NCBI GenBank assembly: GCA_930367205.1
Contig: OV884012.1
Coordinates: 58,115,239 to 58,179,238 of the forward strand
Length of the DNA: 64,000 nt
Origin: Acanthosoma haemorrhoidale
Taxonomy: Eukaryota; Arthropoda; Insecta; Hemiptera; Acanthosomatidae
Direction of reading: 5' to 3'
The notes beneath the pieces were generated by a model, which saw only the letters and a program-made list of their open reading frames with translations, made no database searches and was not told the origin of the DNA. The position numbers and the translations under genes were made by a program. Positions 22,724 to 33,309 of this stretch are shown in pieces. Numbering within the stretch: position 1 is the first letter of the stretch; each line of letters opens with the position of its first letter.

Positions 22724-25095
22724 CTGGAGGGAAGGAGTAAGAGAAGATGTGACAACTCGTGACTCAGGAAGTAAACCATCATGGTATAAACCCTTTTCAG
22801 TCCCAGTCCTCTCGGTACAGTATCTTGTGGCACCAGAGTTTAAAGTCGGCCAGCAGTCCAACGAGATCTTGCTGTTGCTGTGTTCTTGTTGTTAACGTAC
22901 GCACCTTTTTTGCACTACAGGGGAGCCTGAAAACCGGTTTGTTTAACGGAATAGGACATCCTTCTAAAGAGGTTTTTTTTTAATTTTCAGAGAATCTTCT
23001 TCGTTTAGAAGATAGCAGTGATTCATATAAAAGTATGAGGATGACGATGTGATGTAGATAAGTCATACATGCATGCAATGAGGTATCCCTGTTTATTCGT
23101 TTTCCTACGCAGAACATATCCATACTATAGTAAATAAATAGCCAAACATATCCACTGAAAATTGATTTCTATCATTAACGGTTTTTCTTCTTTATTACTA
23201 GTTGATAGTAATATTAATCTACACCCATCTTTTTTAATAAGGATGTAGCTTTTAGTCACTTGTGAGCTTCCAGGGCTATTGCTAATTCCTCCAAATTTTA
23301 TATTTATAATTATTATAGTTGTCAGTTAGATCTGTCTCTGTGATGTAACTATCAGCTCAGATACGTTCAACATTATAATTATTCAATTTTAATGCCTAAA
23401 GTTACATCCAAAAAAAACAATTCGTAATTTTGTTCTGAGAAATATCTTTAAATTTACTTTGTCCTTGAGTAGTTTTTTTGACCCGTGTTTTTTTTAAAAT
23501 AATAAGTCCTGTGGAGTGTAACCATAAAATGTTCGTTTGGGTTCACGATTGACGAACTACGCTTATTACAGCAGTTTAGCACATAGCCTAACCAGTTTGA
23601 GGAATTTTTTCAACACCTTCCTGGGGGGCTCAAATTTAGGTCTCGGCCCCACAAGGGTACAACCATTCATCACTTTTTTGTTAATCTTCCTTTGAATTAT
23701 GAATATTATACTACTGTTATACAACTGTGATTGATATATTTCCTTACGCAATGGTGAATATTACAATGAGAGAGTCATGGAAATGTGGTGTAGGACCGGC
23801 CCCAGACCTATCCCAGCCGTTAGAGGTTAGCAGGCACTGTCTGACAAATGATCCATCCATCGAGACAGGTGTGAATGGTAAAGAATTAGTACACCTTCAT
23901 AAATCAATATTTGTTGATTTTTCGTTAAATTTCCGTGATTAATATCCTGTAACTCAATTTATTAGTGTGAGGTCTACTTATCGAATTTCGTTTAACCCAT
24001 CAATCCTAGATCCGGATGTTAACGTTTTATGGTATACTTACTAAAGAGTGTCAGCACTTTTTCTGATAACTCAAAAGATTTAGTTTATCACAAAGATTAC
24101 ATACATTTATTATAAATGTTCTAATTTCAGACTAAAACCAATGCTACGCGCATTTACTACTGGAAAGATTAATATACAAAAGAAAAACAATCTTCTAACG
24201 AACGCTGGTTCAGTAATACATTTTTTGAGTTGTGAGATTGTTGGTTTGAGTGTACTTTAGGGAAAAAATCACAAACAGGCGCGTGCTCAAGCTTAGAAAT
24301 ATTATTTTTCTCGACAAAATCTGATCAGATTATTAATGGTAAGCTATTCGTTCTCACTAGTGAAGTTGGTTGCAATCTTAACAAGTCAGTACTGAAATCC
24401 AAATTTTGTAGCCAATCAGAACTTTTGACTATTTCCTATTGTAAACTTACTCGGGTACCCGATTTTTTCATTTGTTAGTCGATTGTGAAGCATATTCTTA
24501 TCGTTAATTCAGAAAAAAAAAAAAAATAGATCACAAACGGACGATCAAACAATAGTCTATGACAGAGTAGCCTCGGTGACAATTGCTGTCAAACGCCGCG
24601 TGTATGCTCGCATGAGGACCCTTGCTACGTTGCGTCAGACGGGAAAGAGAAACGGAGCGTATCTTTGACTCATTTCCTCAGCGCTATTGTGTTCTATGAT
24701 GTTCGGCATAGATCATCCCTGCTCCACTACCCAGTTCTATAACTTATCTCATCCCAACATGTTGAGATTTATACTGTGCCTCTAGCTCTGGGAATATGTT
24801 ATCCGCATGGAGGGCATATATTATTGTATCCAATGAGAATATCTTAATTCCTATGTCTTTCGTGACTATCTTGCCACTGAAACGAGATCGGTTTATAACG
24901 GGTTCGTACCTGCTCTTCGCCGCGAGCAAATAATGGCACGTACGTTATATATTGTTTTTGTTTGTGTTTTGCCGATAGAAGCCGCAATGAACGTGTTGCT
25001 GCTGCGTACTTGCTGAAATTTATTGACGAAATCACTGATTCTACTTTGTGCGGTAATGCGGGTCCGATGTGCAATATCGATACCATTGGCCGTCG
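22724..25095. other. Intron-like stretch
   Basis: This lies between the two best minus-strand exons and is interpreted as intron. Patches at 22760-22980, 23760-23900 and 24560-25086 have short open frames of no known family. No LINE copy is seen before 25.1 kb. Confidence 0.35.
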
Positions 25096-25240
25096 TTTAT
25101 TTTTTTATAATTTTTTTTTTCTTTCATAGCCCCTTTAAATTTACAGATAATTATATATAATTATAGATCCTCAGGCGAATCTATTCACAATTTTTTTTTG
25201 TATTTCTTGTAGCATCGCTACATCATCATTTATTACGGGT
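25096..25240 (-). mobile_element. LINE family C 3' end
   Basis: On the minus strand it reads GTAGCGATGCTACAAGAAAT, then a TATAATTATATATAATTAT block, then AAATTTAAAGGGGCTATGAAAG and an A-rich tail ending about 25096. It matches the sense copy at 48.0-48.13 kb over ~130 bp. No coding portion remains. Confidence 0.75.
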
Positions 25241-27145
25241 GGACTACAATTTAAATACAAAAAAAAAATATGTGCTTAGCCTTATTTTCAAGCTTGATCG
25301 AAACTAAAGTGAAACCTGAACGGGTATCACCAATTTGCTATTCAATGTCATTTTACATGTTAATTTCCTTAGCGTATTCGACTTTTCCATTTAATTACCA
25401 AAGTACTCAAAGCTTACCAAAATGCCTCCCACAAATGTTTGATAATTCAATTTATAAATAAGTTTTCTTAAATAAAATTGTTATTTTTTTCTTTTTAATG
25501 TCACAATAAGTTTATTCGAATTAATTTATTTTAATTTAAGCCTTTTTTTAAAAAATGGGAATATATTTTAAGCAGTGGGGGTATGTTGATGGGTAGATGT
25601 AATTTTTTAGGTGGCAGTATTTATCTTTAAACTAGCTAAAAAATGAAACCTGGTAAGTTAACTGGAACATTAAAAAAAAAAAGTACTTTAAAAAATAAAT
25701 AATTAATCGACAGTGTTTATTTCCTTTTTTAATCGCTTAAAAAGGCGACTATTACAATAATTAATAATACTCTAAACTGGGAAATCGAACTATTCGACAC
25801 AGAGGGAACTTTAAATGTAATGTTCCAGTTTGATTTTTTCCGGATCGTTTCCATTTTCGAAGTAGGACAGATAATCACAACTTAAATTAAAATTTAGATT
25901 ATGTTACCGATTTCTCAATATGTCGTTATAACTTATCGAACTTAGTATAGGTGCTCGTTAACGAAACCATGGGCTCCGCACTGCTTTCGAAATCCGCCAC
26001 CTTTGGACATAATACAGTAAATCACCCAATCACCCGAATCTTCACAAAGGAAAGGAAAAAATTGGATGATGACCTTAATTATTAAAATACAAAACCTGCC
26101 TACTACACCCTGATTCTTTCTGATCATGCCGTTTCTGCTACAGCTCCTAGAAATTTGTCGGCTGCAATCGTTTCTGAAATCGTGAATTACAAAAGAAACT
26201 GTCTGCTTCTGAAATGCAGGCTGCGTCGCTGTCATGTATGAAGAAATTTCATACAGTGCATTGCCTGTAATTCACGACCATTGTCATTCATTATACAGTC
26301 TCGCTATACCAGCCAGAGAAAATTACCCCGATTTATTCAGAGCATGCTGCGTGTGGTCGCCGTGACTGTTCCGTGTTGTGACTGCTGACAGAAACGAGGC
26401 TGGTCAGGGTTCAAACCGCGCAGAGGACAGCTAACACTGATCCCGGAGATAAGGCACTGCTGACGAAACATTTCCTCAGATATGTTGGGCAAGGTGTTGT
26501 CAATATCCGAAGTGGCTGACTGTACAGGCTGGCAGAGCCAACAGAAATCTTAGTAGAAACAACTCCCTTACCTAATGCACAATATCAACTTACAAAAATT
26601 GATCCATATTATAAGGTAGTTTTCTGGTTATAAAATAATAAATTATAGTTAAACATACGGTTAAATAGCGTTCAACTCATGGAGCCTGAACCGGTATACC
26701 TTGAACATAACTAGAAAATACGGTCTCACTTGTGAGTAAGTTCAAGCCAGCTTTACATCGGTATATGTCTATAACTTATCATCGCTAGAACTTTGATGTT
26801 AAAACATACAATGAATTATTTAACGAAGCTTACAGGCATTTTACAAAATCCTAATTAATATTTTTATTTTCGAGTAGAATATTTCTCATAGCTGAGACTG
26901 AAATGAGTTCACCTGTAGCTCGTTCACTGGCAATAAATCTATCGGCAGGTTAGTTGCCTCTATAAATAAATATAAGTCCGCTTTAGGTAAGCCAGCAAGG
27001 CCACAACTTATTGCCGAAAACAGCAATTTCACACGTTACCAGTCCGTAATGTCAGGGGTGCGCGGTGAGAAAGGTCGTATTTATTTTAAAATATCTCCGC
27101 CATGTAGTAAATTATTTTAATTGATTCCTTTTCCTTGGGGCTTAC
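25241..27145. other. Intron-like stretch
   Basis: No repeat or gene is supported. A 97-codon minus-strand frame (25942-26235) has no splice support or family resemblance. A GGGTTCAAACC at about 26408 resembles a B-box but has no A-box upstream. Confidence 0.35.
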
Positions 27146-27209
27146 CTTTCTCACGCACTTGTCTTTCAAAGTCTTGCAGCTGTCGATTTCCGCCTACATA
27201 TCTTGAAAT
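27146..27209 (-). CDS. Internal exon of the unidentified host gene
   Basis: Sixty-four nt on the minus strand, with acceptor ATACAATTTCGTTTTTAG and donor GAGAAAG|GTAAGC. Read in phase 0 it gives 21 codons plus G, with a clearly protein-like, charged, probably helical peptide (GGNRQLQDFERQVREK near its end). Its terminal G joins in frame to the CC that starts the exon at 22723, and the join creates an alanine codon with no stop. That phase agreement, together with two strong splice-site pairs, is the main evidence that these are consecutive exons. Family unknown. Confidence 0.55.
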
Positions 27210-28494
27210 CTAAAAACGAAATTGTATCATACAAATGTGATTGTTTGTCTCAACGCCCTTAGTGATAACATGAAAATAATCGAATTTTTACATTTATAAT
27301 TTAATTTCATTAAAAACCAATAGAAGTTACTTAAATATATTTTTAGTAATGAACCACACTATGGCATGTCCAACAATTTCCTTACTCATTTGCATTTTTT
27401 CTTTGTGTTCCATTAATATTTTTATAATTCAATAAAATCTTCTAGCTTGTGGTTCATCTCTTGACTAACTTATATTGGTTTTCAATATTTGGATTACAAA
27501 TTACATGTATGTGATAATCAACAGACTTACAACAGTCACTTAACTCTCGTGTGCACTGACCATTGATATACATGTATGTGATTGAAAGTTCCCTATTGCT
27601 TAGAATCAAAATTTTGGTGGACCTATAATCCCTATATTCCTACCGTTATTCGTTATTTTATATTTTCCAGAATCTTTAATATAACTTGGTGGTGGCACAC
27701 ACAAGACTTACTACCTCCGAAAGCTATAAAATGGAAAATTGACATCATTCAACGGAGTACCATAAATGCTTAGTTTAACACTTTGTGTTGGTGATTTATC
27801 GCCGGAAAGCGGCTAGCAGTACATATTACGCGTAGACTGTGCAGCCAATGATACGAAACTGTTCACACACCTCTGTAGGAACGTTTCTATAATTGAGTAT
27901 CTATTATTCCATAGTTTATTGGTGAATGTCCTTACGCAATACCCTGTGTCAATGGTGATCGTTTAGGTAAACTAGCTTCTTGCCTGAGGGTATTCCCCCG
28001 AAGGGACTTAAACGCAATAGCACGCACCCACCTTAAAGTTTACTTCACTACACAACCTGGTTATTTATTTATCCCTATCTTCTAGTAAATAGAAAAAGAA
28101 ATGAGTTTTACATATAGAGGAATATTGTTACGATGTTAAAAGTTCAAGTTCAGAATAAATATTATAAAGTAAAATATTTTACAAATTGATTATAATGTAA
28201 GTTTAATTCAAAACCATTTTTATTTTCTCAGGAGCAAAAATAAATAAATCCACTTTAGAGCAAGCAACATAATTTTCGTGGAAGAAGCAGTCCTACTAGA
28301 GCTCAAATCTACTCCGCAATACTTATAGACTGTTTCTGCGACTTATTGGTCTTAATCGAGAATGTAAGTCTCATTGGAATCAAATGCTCTCCAAGATTGA
28401 ATGGTGATCAGTCTGAACACGAGTGGAATAAAAACTTATTCTCACTTCCTGCTATGGTAGTCACATAAATATATTTACAATTACTTCAACTTAC
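27210..28494. other. Intron-like stretch
   Basis: An additional exon starting after 2 nt and ending in phase 0 would be needed here to connect 28495-28559 with 27146-27209. I searched for one and did not find a convincing candidate. Confidence 0.35.
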
Positions 28495-28559
28495 CATCTT
28501 CTTCACAAACAGCCTTGTTGCTTGGCGGGTTGAGGTTCCGTAGTAAAACAATCGAGATA
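28495..28559 (-). CDS. Candidate upstream exon, minus-strand gene
   Basis: On the minus strand an acceptor (CACTTCGTTTTTACTTACCGTAG) leads to 65 nt (1 nt, 21 open codons, 1 nt) and a consensus donor GAAGATG|GTAAGT. The peptide includes VLLRNLNPPSNKAVCEED, convincing as protein. It ends with one leftover nucleotide, while the exon at 27209 starts in phase 0. Either an exon between them is missed or this belongs to another transcript. It lies about 150 bp from the LINE B insertion. Confidence 0.42.
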
Positions 28560-28721
28560 CTACGGTAAGTAAAAACGAAGTGGTGGCAGTCCAAATAAAT
28601 TTCAAATGACTACAACAGAGTTCAGTTCATCAATGCAAACTCCCAGAACGTGCTCATTCCCACAATATTTTGCAATGTAGCACTGAGTTATATTCGTTTT
28701 TTAAAATTTCCAGAAGGTTCC

Positions 28722-29842
28722 TGTCAAAAATCTACGAGAGGATTCTCTATGACCATCTCACCAGACACTGCGACGCCCAAGACATCATACCACCTCAACA
28801 GACCGGCTTCACTAAAGGACTCAGCTCTGACTGCAATCTCGTGAAACTGCAGTGGCACGTTGCAACGAACATGCGAAACAACAGAGTCACTGCGATGATC
28901 TCCCTTGACTGCACGAAGGCATTTAACTCCGTAGATCATTGTACACTCCTGCGACGCCTGAACGAGCACGAATTTCCTGCACAACTCCAGAACATCATGT
29001 CCTCCTACCTAGCAGACAGAACATTTTCTGTGCGAATAGGAGCCGTATAAACCACCAGAAGAGATTTCGTTGTCGGAGTTCCCCAAGGGTCGGTTCTGGG
29101 ACCCCTCCTCTTCAACATCTACACCGCGCACATAGTAGGAGCATCATACTCTAATTGTGAGGTAGCGGCATATGCGGACGATATAGGGGTCTACAGCACC
29201 AGCCTCAACCCAGCGAAAGCTCTAAAGGCTGCAGAGGGTGCCAGTCAATTAATCGCCGACAGGTTGCAAGCTGTCCACATTCAAGTGAACCCAGCCAAGA
29301 CTCAGGGTATCATCTTCTCTTTCCAGCATGGGAAAAGAAAGCGTCCACCCAGCTTCACCATAGACGGGACTCAATGCAAACTTGCCAACAGCATCTGCTA
29401 CCTAGACATCAAGCTAGGTAGACACTTGACGTTCGGCACACATTTGCAGAAGAAATTAAAACGAGTACGTATAACTTACTACTCTCTCCAGCATCTCATC
29501 ACAAGCCCGGCCATATCCCTTCGACTGAAACTCTTAATATACAAGAGCGTCCTGAGGCCAGCTCTACTGTTTGGTATACCACTCTTTATATTCCTACATG
29601 CCAGCACCATAACTCGACTCCAGAGCTTCCAGAATAAGATCCTGCGAACGGCACTCTAGCATACCCCCTTACACGAAATGAAGGCTTCCGACATGCACGA
29701 AAAGTTCGAGCTCCCCACCATCACAGACGTCATCAAAAGAAGACACATCAAGTTCTTCGACTCGATGAAACACAGTCTAAACCCTCTATTACAAGACACC
29801 ACCACCGCTACCGGCACGATGGCAACTCACAAGATCGAGTAA
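28722..29842 (+). pseudogene. Reverse transcriptase, C-terminal two-thirds, two stops
   Basis: A single continuous frame encodes the RT of a Jockey/CR1-type LINE. Motifs in order: SKIYERILYDHL (finger start), QTGFTKGLS, SLDCTKAFNSVDH (first catalytic aspartate), VPQGSVLGPLLFNIYT, and YADDIGVYS (catalytic YADD, about 29168-29195). The C-terminal LRLKLLIYKSVLRPALLFG and RRHIKFFDS blocks follow. Only two in-frame stops break it (TAA 29048-29050, TAG 29657-29659), with no frameshift, which indicates a fairly young copy. The N-terminal endonuclease is missing because of 5' truncation. Confidence 0.9.
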
Positions 29843-30151
29843 AGCAGAGGAAATGGTGGGCTACAAGGCACTAGGCCCACCAACAACAAGCCTCTAAGGG
29901 GCACCCATCACTGAAATCAGTCTAAATAATACACTACATGCCTAGAGAGACTCTTCTAGGCCCGGCCACCAGTGGACTCTCGCCACTGTACCGAAACAAC
30001 CAACCTCCACCGAGGCTTCCCACACCCCTTAATCCTCTCACACCACCTTCAAGGATGTACTCCTAGTATAAGGATCCGATTAACCTAAATATTCTATATT
30101 TTTCCCTCATCCTGAATTTCTAACTAGAGAGCTTAGAAAAAAACAATAAAA
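28722..30151 (+). mobile_element. LINE family B, 5'-truncated, with 13-bp TSD
   Basis: A 1.43-kb non-LTR retrotransposon copy. It begins inside the RT domain, covers the rest of the ORF (stop at 29840-29842) and a ~300-bp 3' UTR ending GAGAGCTTAG plus a short A-rich tail. An exact duplication TCCAGAAGGTTCC lies at 28709-28721 and 30152-30164. The insertion disrupts no coding feature I can see. It is the longest and best preserved LINE here, but it lacks endonuclease and ORF1, so it is dead on arrival. Confidence 0.92.
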
Positions 30152-30500
30152 TCCAGAAGGTTCCATGGAGTTGAAATAGAACTCTACTTAATTGACTACT
30201 TTAGGTTCAAGTGTCATCGGGCTGTCAAAAATCAGTTATAAACTATGGATTTGACACTTGTGTCGGTCATTCTGGGCATTTTATTCTTTACATCTCTTCC
30301 CCCCAAGGTTGACCTTATGTCCCTAAGGTGTCATTATTCGTCACATCTACCCATGAACTATCGATTCAACGCGAAAATCAGTCGTTGTCAACCCCTTCTT
30401 CATCTCCTAGGGGTGACTTTCCCCGGTGAAGTTTTTCTAAACTCTAGATTCTTGTTGTATATGATGAATTAAAAAAAAACTCTCAATATCTCAATATAAA

Positions 30501-30638
30501 AGTTATTCACCACCGGGTAACATGTGATAAAGAAAAGAGAAGGAGATAGGAACAAAAGCCTAACTCCAGTTCTCAAAATAGCTGCCTTTATTTCTATCTG
30601 TAATCTAGCATATATAGGATCATGGGATGTTTACGTCC
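30501..30638 (-). repeat. 3' LTR of the Gypsy-type element, truncated
   Basis: Homologous to the part of the 5' LTR from its TAACT end (here AGTTATTCACC on the plus strand at 30501) up to GGATGTTTACGTCC at 30638, where it abuts integrase coding sequence. About 45 bp of the LTR start are missing, so the deletion that removed the integrase C-terminus ended inside the LTR, at its hairpin. Confidence 0.8.
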
Positions 30639-31395
30639 TTATCTGCTCTCTTATGTCGGCGTTGTTGAATTACCTACCACCATTTGATGCTATTCGATCG
30701 GGGACACCGTAAAATTGAAACCACCTGCGCAGCGCTCCTAATATGGCCTCTGACGACTTTTCGCGGACGGGGTATACCAGGGCCACTATTAATAGATCAA
30801 CGACGGTTACCAACTTGTGGCCCTTCCAAGTAAAAGTATCCGTTTGCAGGTAGGTCAGGGGTGTCTGTGCCGTGGAGGTCTCTTCTTGCGGTCCTATTGG
30901 TGGGTGTCGATCGTACTTCGTGCGATGACAGATCTCGCACACTCCTATCGTCTCCTGGATAGTTTTGCGCATTCCTCGCCAGTAATACCTGCGCTTCAAT
31001 GCCTGCGCTGTTTCCTGTTCCCCCCTATGATTAGTTTTGCCTTGGTGGTATGCAAGGGTAATTTCTTTTTTCATTGTATCATCCGTGACCGTTTCCACCA
31101 TCACCGTGCATCCCACAAACGTCCGGTCAAAGCCGATCCGCTCTGCTCACCATAACCTCTTAATTTTCTCCCAAATGGTCCCGTTCCCTACATACATATA
31201 ATGCTTTTTTCCCGGCTTGGAAGCGTCGTTGAGTAGGTGGCAGATCTGGTCCTGTTTTACTCCCGGCTGTGACCAGATGGTCGTTGTTGTGGATCTGTTG
31301 TAATCGCTGCAAGCAATCTTCGACAGTCCCACTGTTCGCGTCTTCCAGATTATCTGACGACGTTTATCGTTTACTATTTCCTGGAGCTCTTCCAT
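30639..31395 (-). pseudogene. Integrase zinc domain and partial core, Gypsy-type
   Basis: After a linker (31147-31395) comes the HHCC zinc domain (HQGKTNHRG..; YYWRGM; CEICHRTK). The catalytic core start has its first aspartate in LQTDTF and VTVVDLL, and then GVPDRIASNGG. In that last block the usual second aspartate (SDGG) is asparagine and a stop follows. The coding then passes straight into the truncated 3' LTR at 30639, so the third acidic residue and C-terminal domain are gone. Confidence 0.87.
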
Positions 31396-31437
31396 ATCCG
31401 CGGATCTGTCACCTTCTGAGCTCCCTCGTCCTGTCGA

Positions 31438-31740
31438 CTACCTATCCTCCGCGGAACCAGATTCTCTTTGGTCACCCTCTCCCTCTGGCGTCCATTTCCG
31501 GAGGAACTGCCAGTCATCTCTGGATGATTCTCCTTGTTTTGGTTCTATGTCGTTGACTGTTATCGCCCGTGACAGCCAGTCTGCGACGACGTTTTCCTTG
31601 CCGGGTTTATATACAGTCTCCATGTTGTACTGGCTAAGGAATTCCTTCCACCTCGTGAACCTTGCCGATGACTCCTTCAGTTTCCCTGCCCATTGTAACG
31701 GACGGTGATCCGTGTGGACTCGGAATCTTCTCCCCAATAC
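31438..31740 (-). pseudogene. RNase H C-terminal part, Gypsy-type
   Basis: RRFRVHTDHRPLQW is the typical 'TDH.PL' segment of the RNase H of Gypsy polyproteins. It is followed by RFTRWKEFLSQYNMETVYKP and GKENVVADWLSR (the N.ADALSR-type motif). The N-terminal RNase H catalytic residues lie in the deleted interval. The frame then runs into the linker before integrase. Confidence 0.85.
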
Positions 31741-31744
31741 ATAG

Positions 31745-32117
31745 CCGCGCTCAGCCGGTCTAAGATGTCATCTAATATGGGGATCGGGAATTTCTCGTCC
31801 ACTGTGTTGTCGTTGAGTCACCTATAGTCTACGACAACTCTATATTTTTCGGGTTCCCCGTCGTCAGCACTCTTCCTCTTGACTGTACACAAAGGGCTAT
31901 TGTATGGTGACGTGCTGTCCTCAATGATCCCCTGCCTTTTCAAGTCGTCCAGCTCTACTTTGATATGGTGTCTCAAAGCTTGTGGGTATCGGCGCTCCTT
32001 CACATAACTTACTACTTCCCGTTTGAGCGGGATTTCATGCACTTTTCTACCCGTTACCCCTAATCTCTCACCTTCTCTAAAGAATATATCCATCCGCATA
32101 TGCCCTTCGGAGCTCAT
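31745..32117 (-). pseudogene. Reverse transcriptase N-terminus, core deleted
   Basis: The frame carries hallmark Gypsy RT entry motifs: HHIKVELDDLKRQGIIEDS, SPYNSPLCTVKRK and YRVVVDYR, then after one stop LNDNTVDEKFPIPILDDIL. The conserved catalytic region including Y.DD is absent. At about 31740 the sequence jumps directly to RNase H in another frame, so roughly 250 codons were deleted. Confidence 0.85.
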
Positions 32118-32133
32118 CTTTCCACTCCTGTGC

Positions 32134-32600
32134 TCACCTAATTGCTCCTATCCGTGCTCCGCCGTCTTTCCCTACGTCACTTCCTCGTTTCAAGCACCTA
32201 TATCTCTTCCCTCCTATACGAATGTCCCATCGTCCCTTTTCGTTAATCACCCTTGCTCCTACCTTCACCAGCAGGTCACATCCGATGATCCCCCTGTATT
32301 CCTTGGGCATCTTTTCCTCTATATGAACTCCTCCCCACCTCGATCCCATCTTTCTAGACCTATAACCGTTTCCCCTTCTACTTTACAGCCCCCACCCCAG
32401 GGTAACCAAGCTACAAGAACATACCGGTATTTGGGCTATCCTCACTCCCACACACATCCTCTCCAGGGTCTCCCGTCAAAATATCGTGTTGGTACTCCCG
32501 GAATCCACCAGGCACTGCACTCCGCACGCTACTCGAATAATTGGCTGACCGCTGTATGTACCGCTCACGCTATTACTTATTAGTGCGCGGTCGCCTCGCT
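32134..32600 (-). pseudogene. Aspartic protease remnant, Gypsy-type
   Basis: The active-site block LVDSGSTNTI lies at about 32480-32512 on the minus strand, followed by a stop. In a shifted frame comes a beta-rich segment ending in IGCDLLVKVGA (32240-32290), which corresponds to the conserved ILG.D.L flap-side motif of retroviral-type proteases. The catalytic DSG triad is intact, but the frame is broken between it and the C-terminal motif. Confidence 0.72.
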
Positions 32601-32639
32601 TCTGCCACTCTTCTCAGATCTCACGTTCGTTCCTCTCTT

Positions 32640-32960
32640 CTGCCGCTCTTTCTTTAACCGTTCTTTTACGGTACTCCATGGGGTCTCTTCTTCGGCCTGA
32701 TCATATTCAGGATGCTTCGCTTCACCCTACACACGAGCGCTGCTCTCAGTGACTCAGCGTCTCTTTCGGTGATAAGGTCTTCCGCTCGTTTTCCTTCTAC
32801 TCGCGTCATTAGCCTGTCACCTCCCTTCAGGAAGTGGTTCAGTTCCCAGGTCTCTCCTGTGAGTTTCTCCAGATTGGAAATCGATTTTCTCCATCTTGAG
32901 CAGAAATTGCCTGAATTTTCATCCAGGCAATAGTATTAGCATGAGCGGCTGCCATAGTTG
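32640..32960 (-). pseudogene. Gag remnant of the Gypsy-type element
   Basis: Between the primer site and the protease, the minus strand has an open stretch with a charged, gag-like peptide (LEKLTGETWELNHFLKGGD, then a helical ERDAESLRAALVCRVKRSI run). It stops near 32670. It is much shorter than a usual Gypsy gag (300 or more residues), lacks a visible CCHC knuckle and is frame-broken upstream. The assignment rests on position and composition. Confidence 0.5.
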
Positions 32961-33108
32961 TCTGGGAAAGCTGTGGTATATCCGCTGCTGCGTTGAGTAC
33001 CCCCTCCCCGTGGCACTCCTTCCGGCATTCCCGTAATAGAAGAGAAAAAACCGAGAGACAAAATAAAAGAGAGATAAAAAACGATAGCTTTCCGCACCAC
33101 CGTACGAT

Positions 33109-33127
33109 TTCCCGGGTTCCGGCACCA
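33109..33127 (-). promoter_or_regulatory. Primer-binding site, tRNA-Phe-like
   Basis: Directly inside the 5' LTR, the minus strand reads TGGTGCCGGAACCCGGGA. This would pair with a tRNA 3' end CCCGGGTTCCGGCACCA. From memory, animal tRNA-Phe ends CCCGGGTTTCGGCACCA, one base different. It therefore most likely primes from tRNA-Phe, or did before mutation. Confidence 0.6.
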
Positions 33128-33309
33128 GTTATTCACCGGCGGGTAAGATGTGATAAAAGAGAAGGAAAACAGGAACAAAAGACTAACTCCAGCTCTCGAA
33201 ATAGACTGCCTTTTTTTCTATCTGTAATCCGACATATATAAGATCATGGGATGTTTACGTCCCATGATCGCATTAGTCTCCCAATACAGAGCTGCCTCAG
33301 ACTTTAACT
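33127..33309 (-). repeat. 5' LTR of the Gypsy-type element
   Basis: A 183-bp segment beginning AGTTA and ending TAACT in the element direction (inverted termini). It shares about 135 bp with 30501-30638. An AT-repeat immediately outside its start could act as a TATA-like region but belongs to the flank. A perfect inverted repeat GATCATGGGA/TCCCATGATC (33242-33251 and 33260-33269, 8-nt loop) lies inside. Confidence 0.8.

Larger units (their letters stand above)
30501..33309 (-). mobile_element. Gypsy-type LTR retrotransposon, deletion derivative
   Basis: A minus-strand LTR element bounded by related LTRs (33127-33309 and a shortened 30501-30638). Order in its own direction: 5' LTR, primer site, gag remnant, protease, RT N-terminus, RNase H, linker, integrase, truncated 3' LTR. 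The protease-RT-RNase H-integrase order is that of Gypsy (Metaviridae) elements. Two large internal deletions remove the RT catalytic core and everything after the integrase core. Stops and frameshifts divide the rest. It cannot be autonomous. The AT-rich flanks do not give a clear 4-5 bp target duplication. Confidence 0.92.

Noticed and set aside
26390..26420. tRNA gene suggested by GGGTTCAAACC
   Set aside because: There is no A-box or acceptor pairing at the expected upstream distance.
28513..28564. Plus-strand exon with donor ACG|GTAAGT and an acceptor at 28512
   Set aside because: It overlaps the minus-strand candidate 28495-28559, which has better peptide quality and splice consensus. 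Antisense coding over the same bases is unlikely.
32023..32583. 186-codon plus-strand ORF, the longest in the window
   Set aside because: It is antisense to the Gypsy protease/RT region, whose minus-strand frame shows clear protein motifs.
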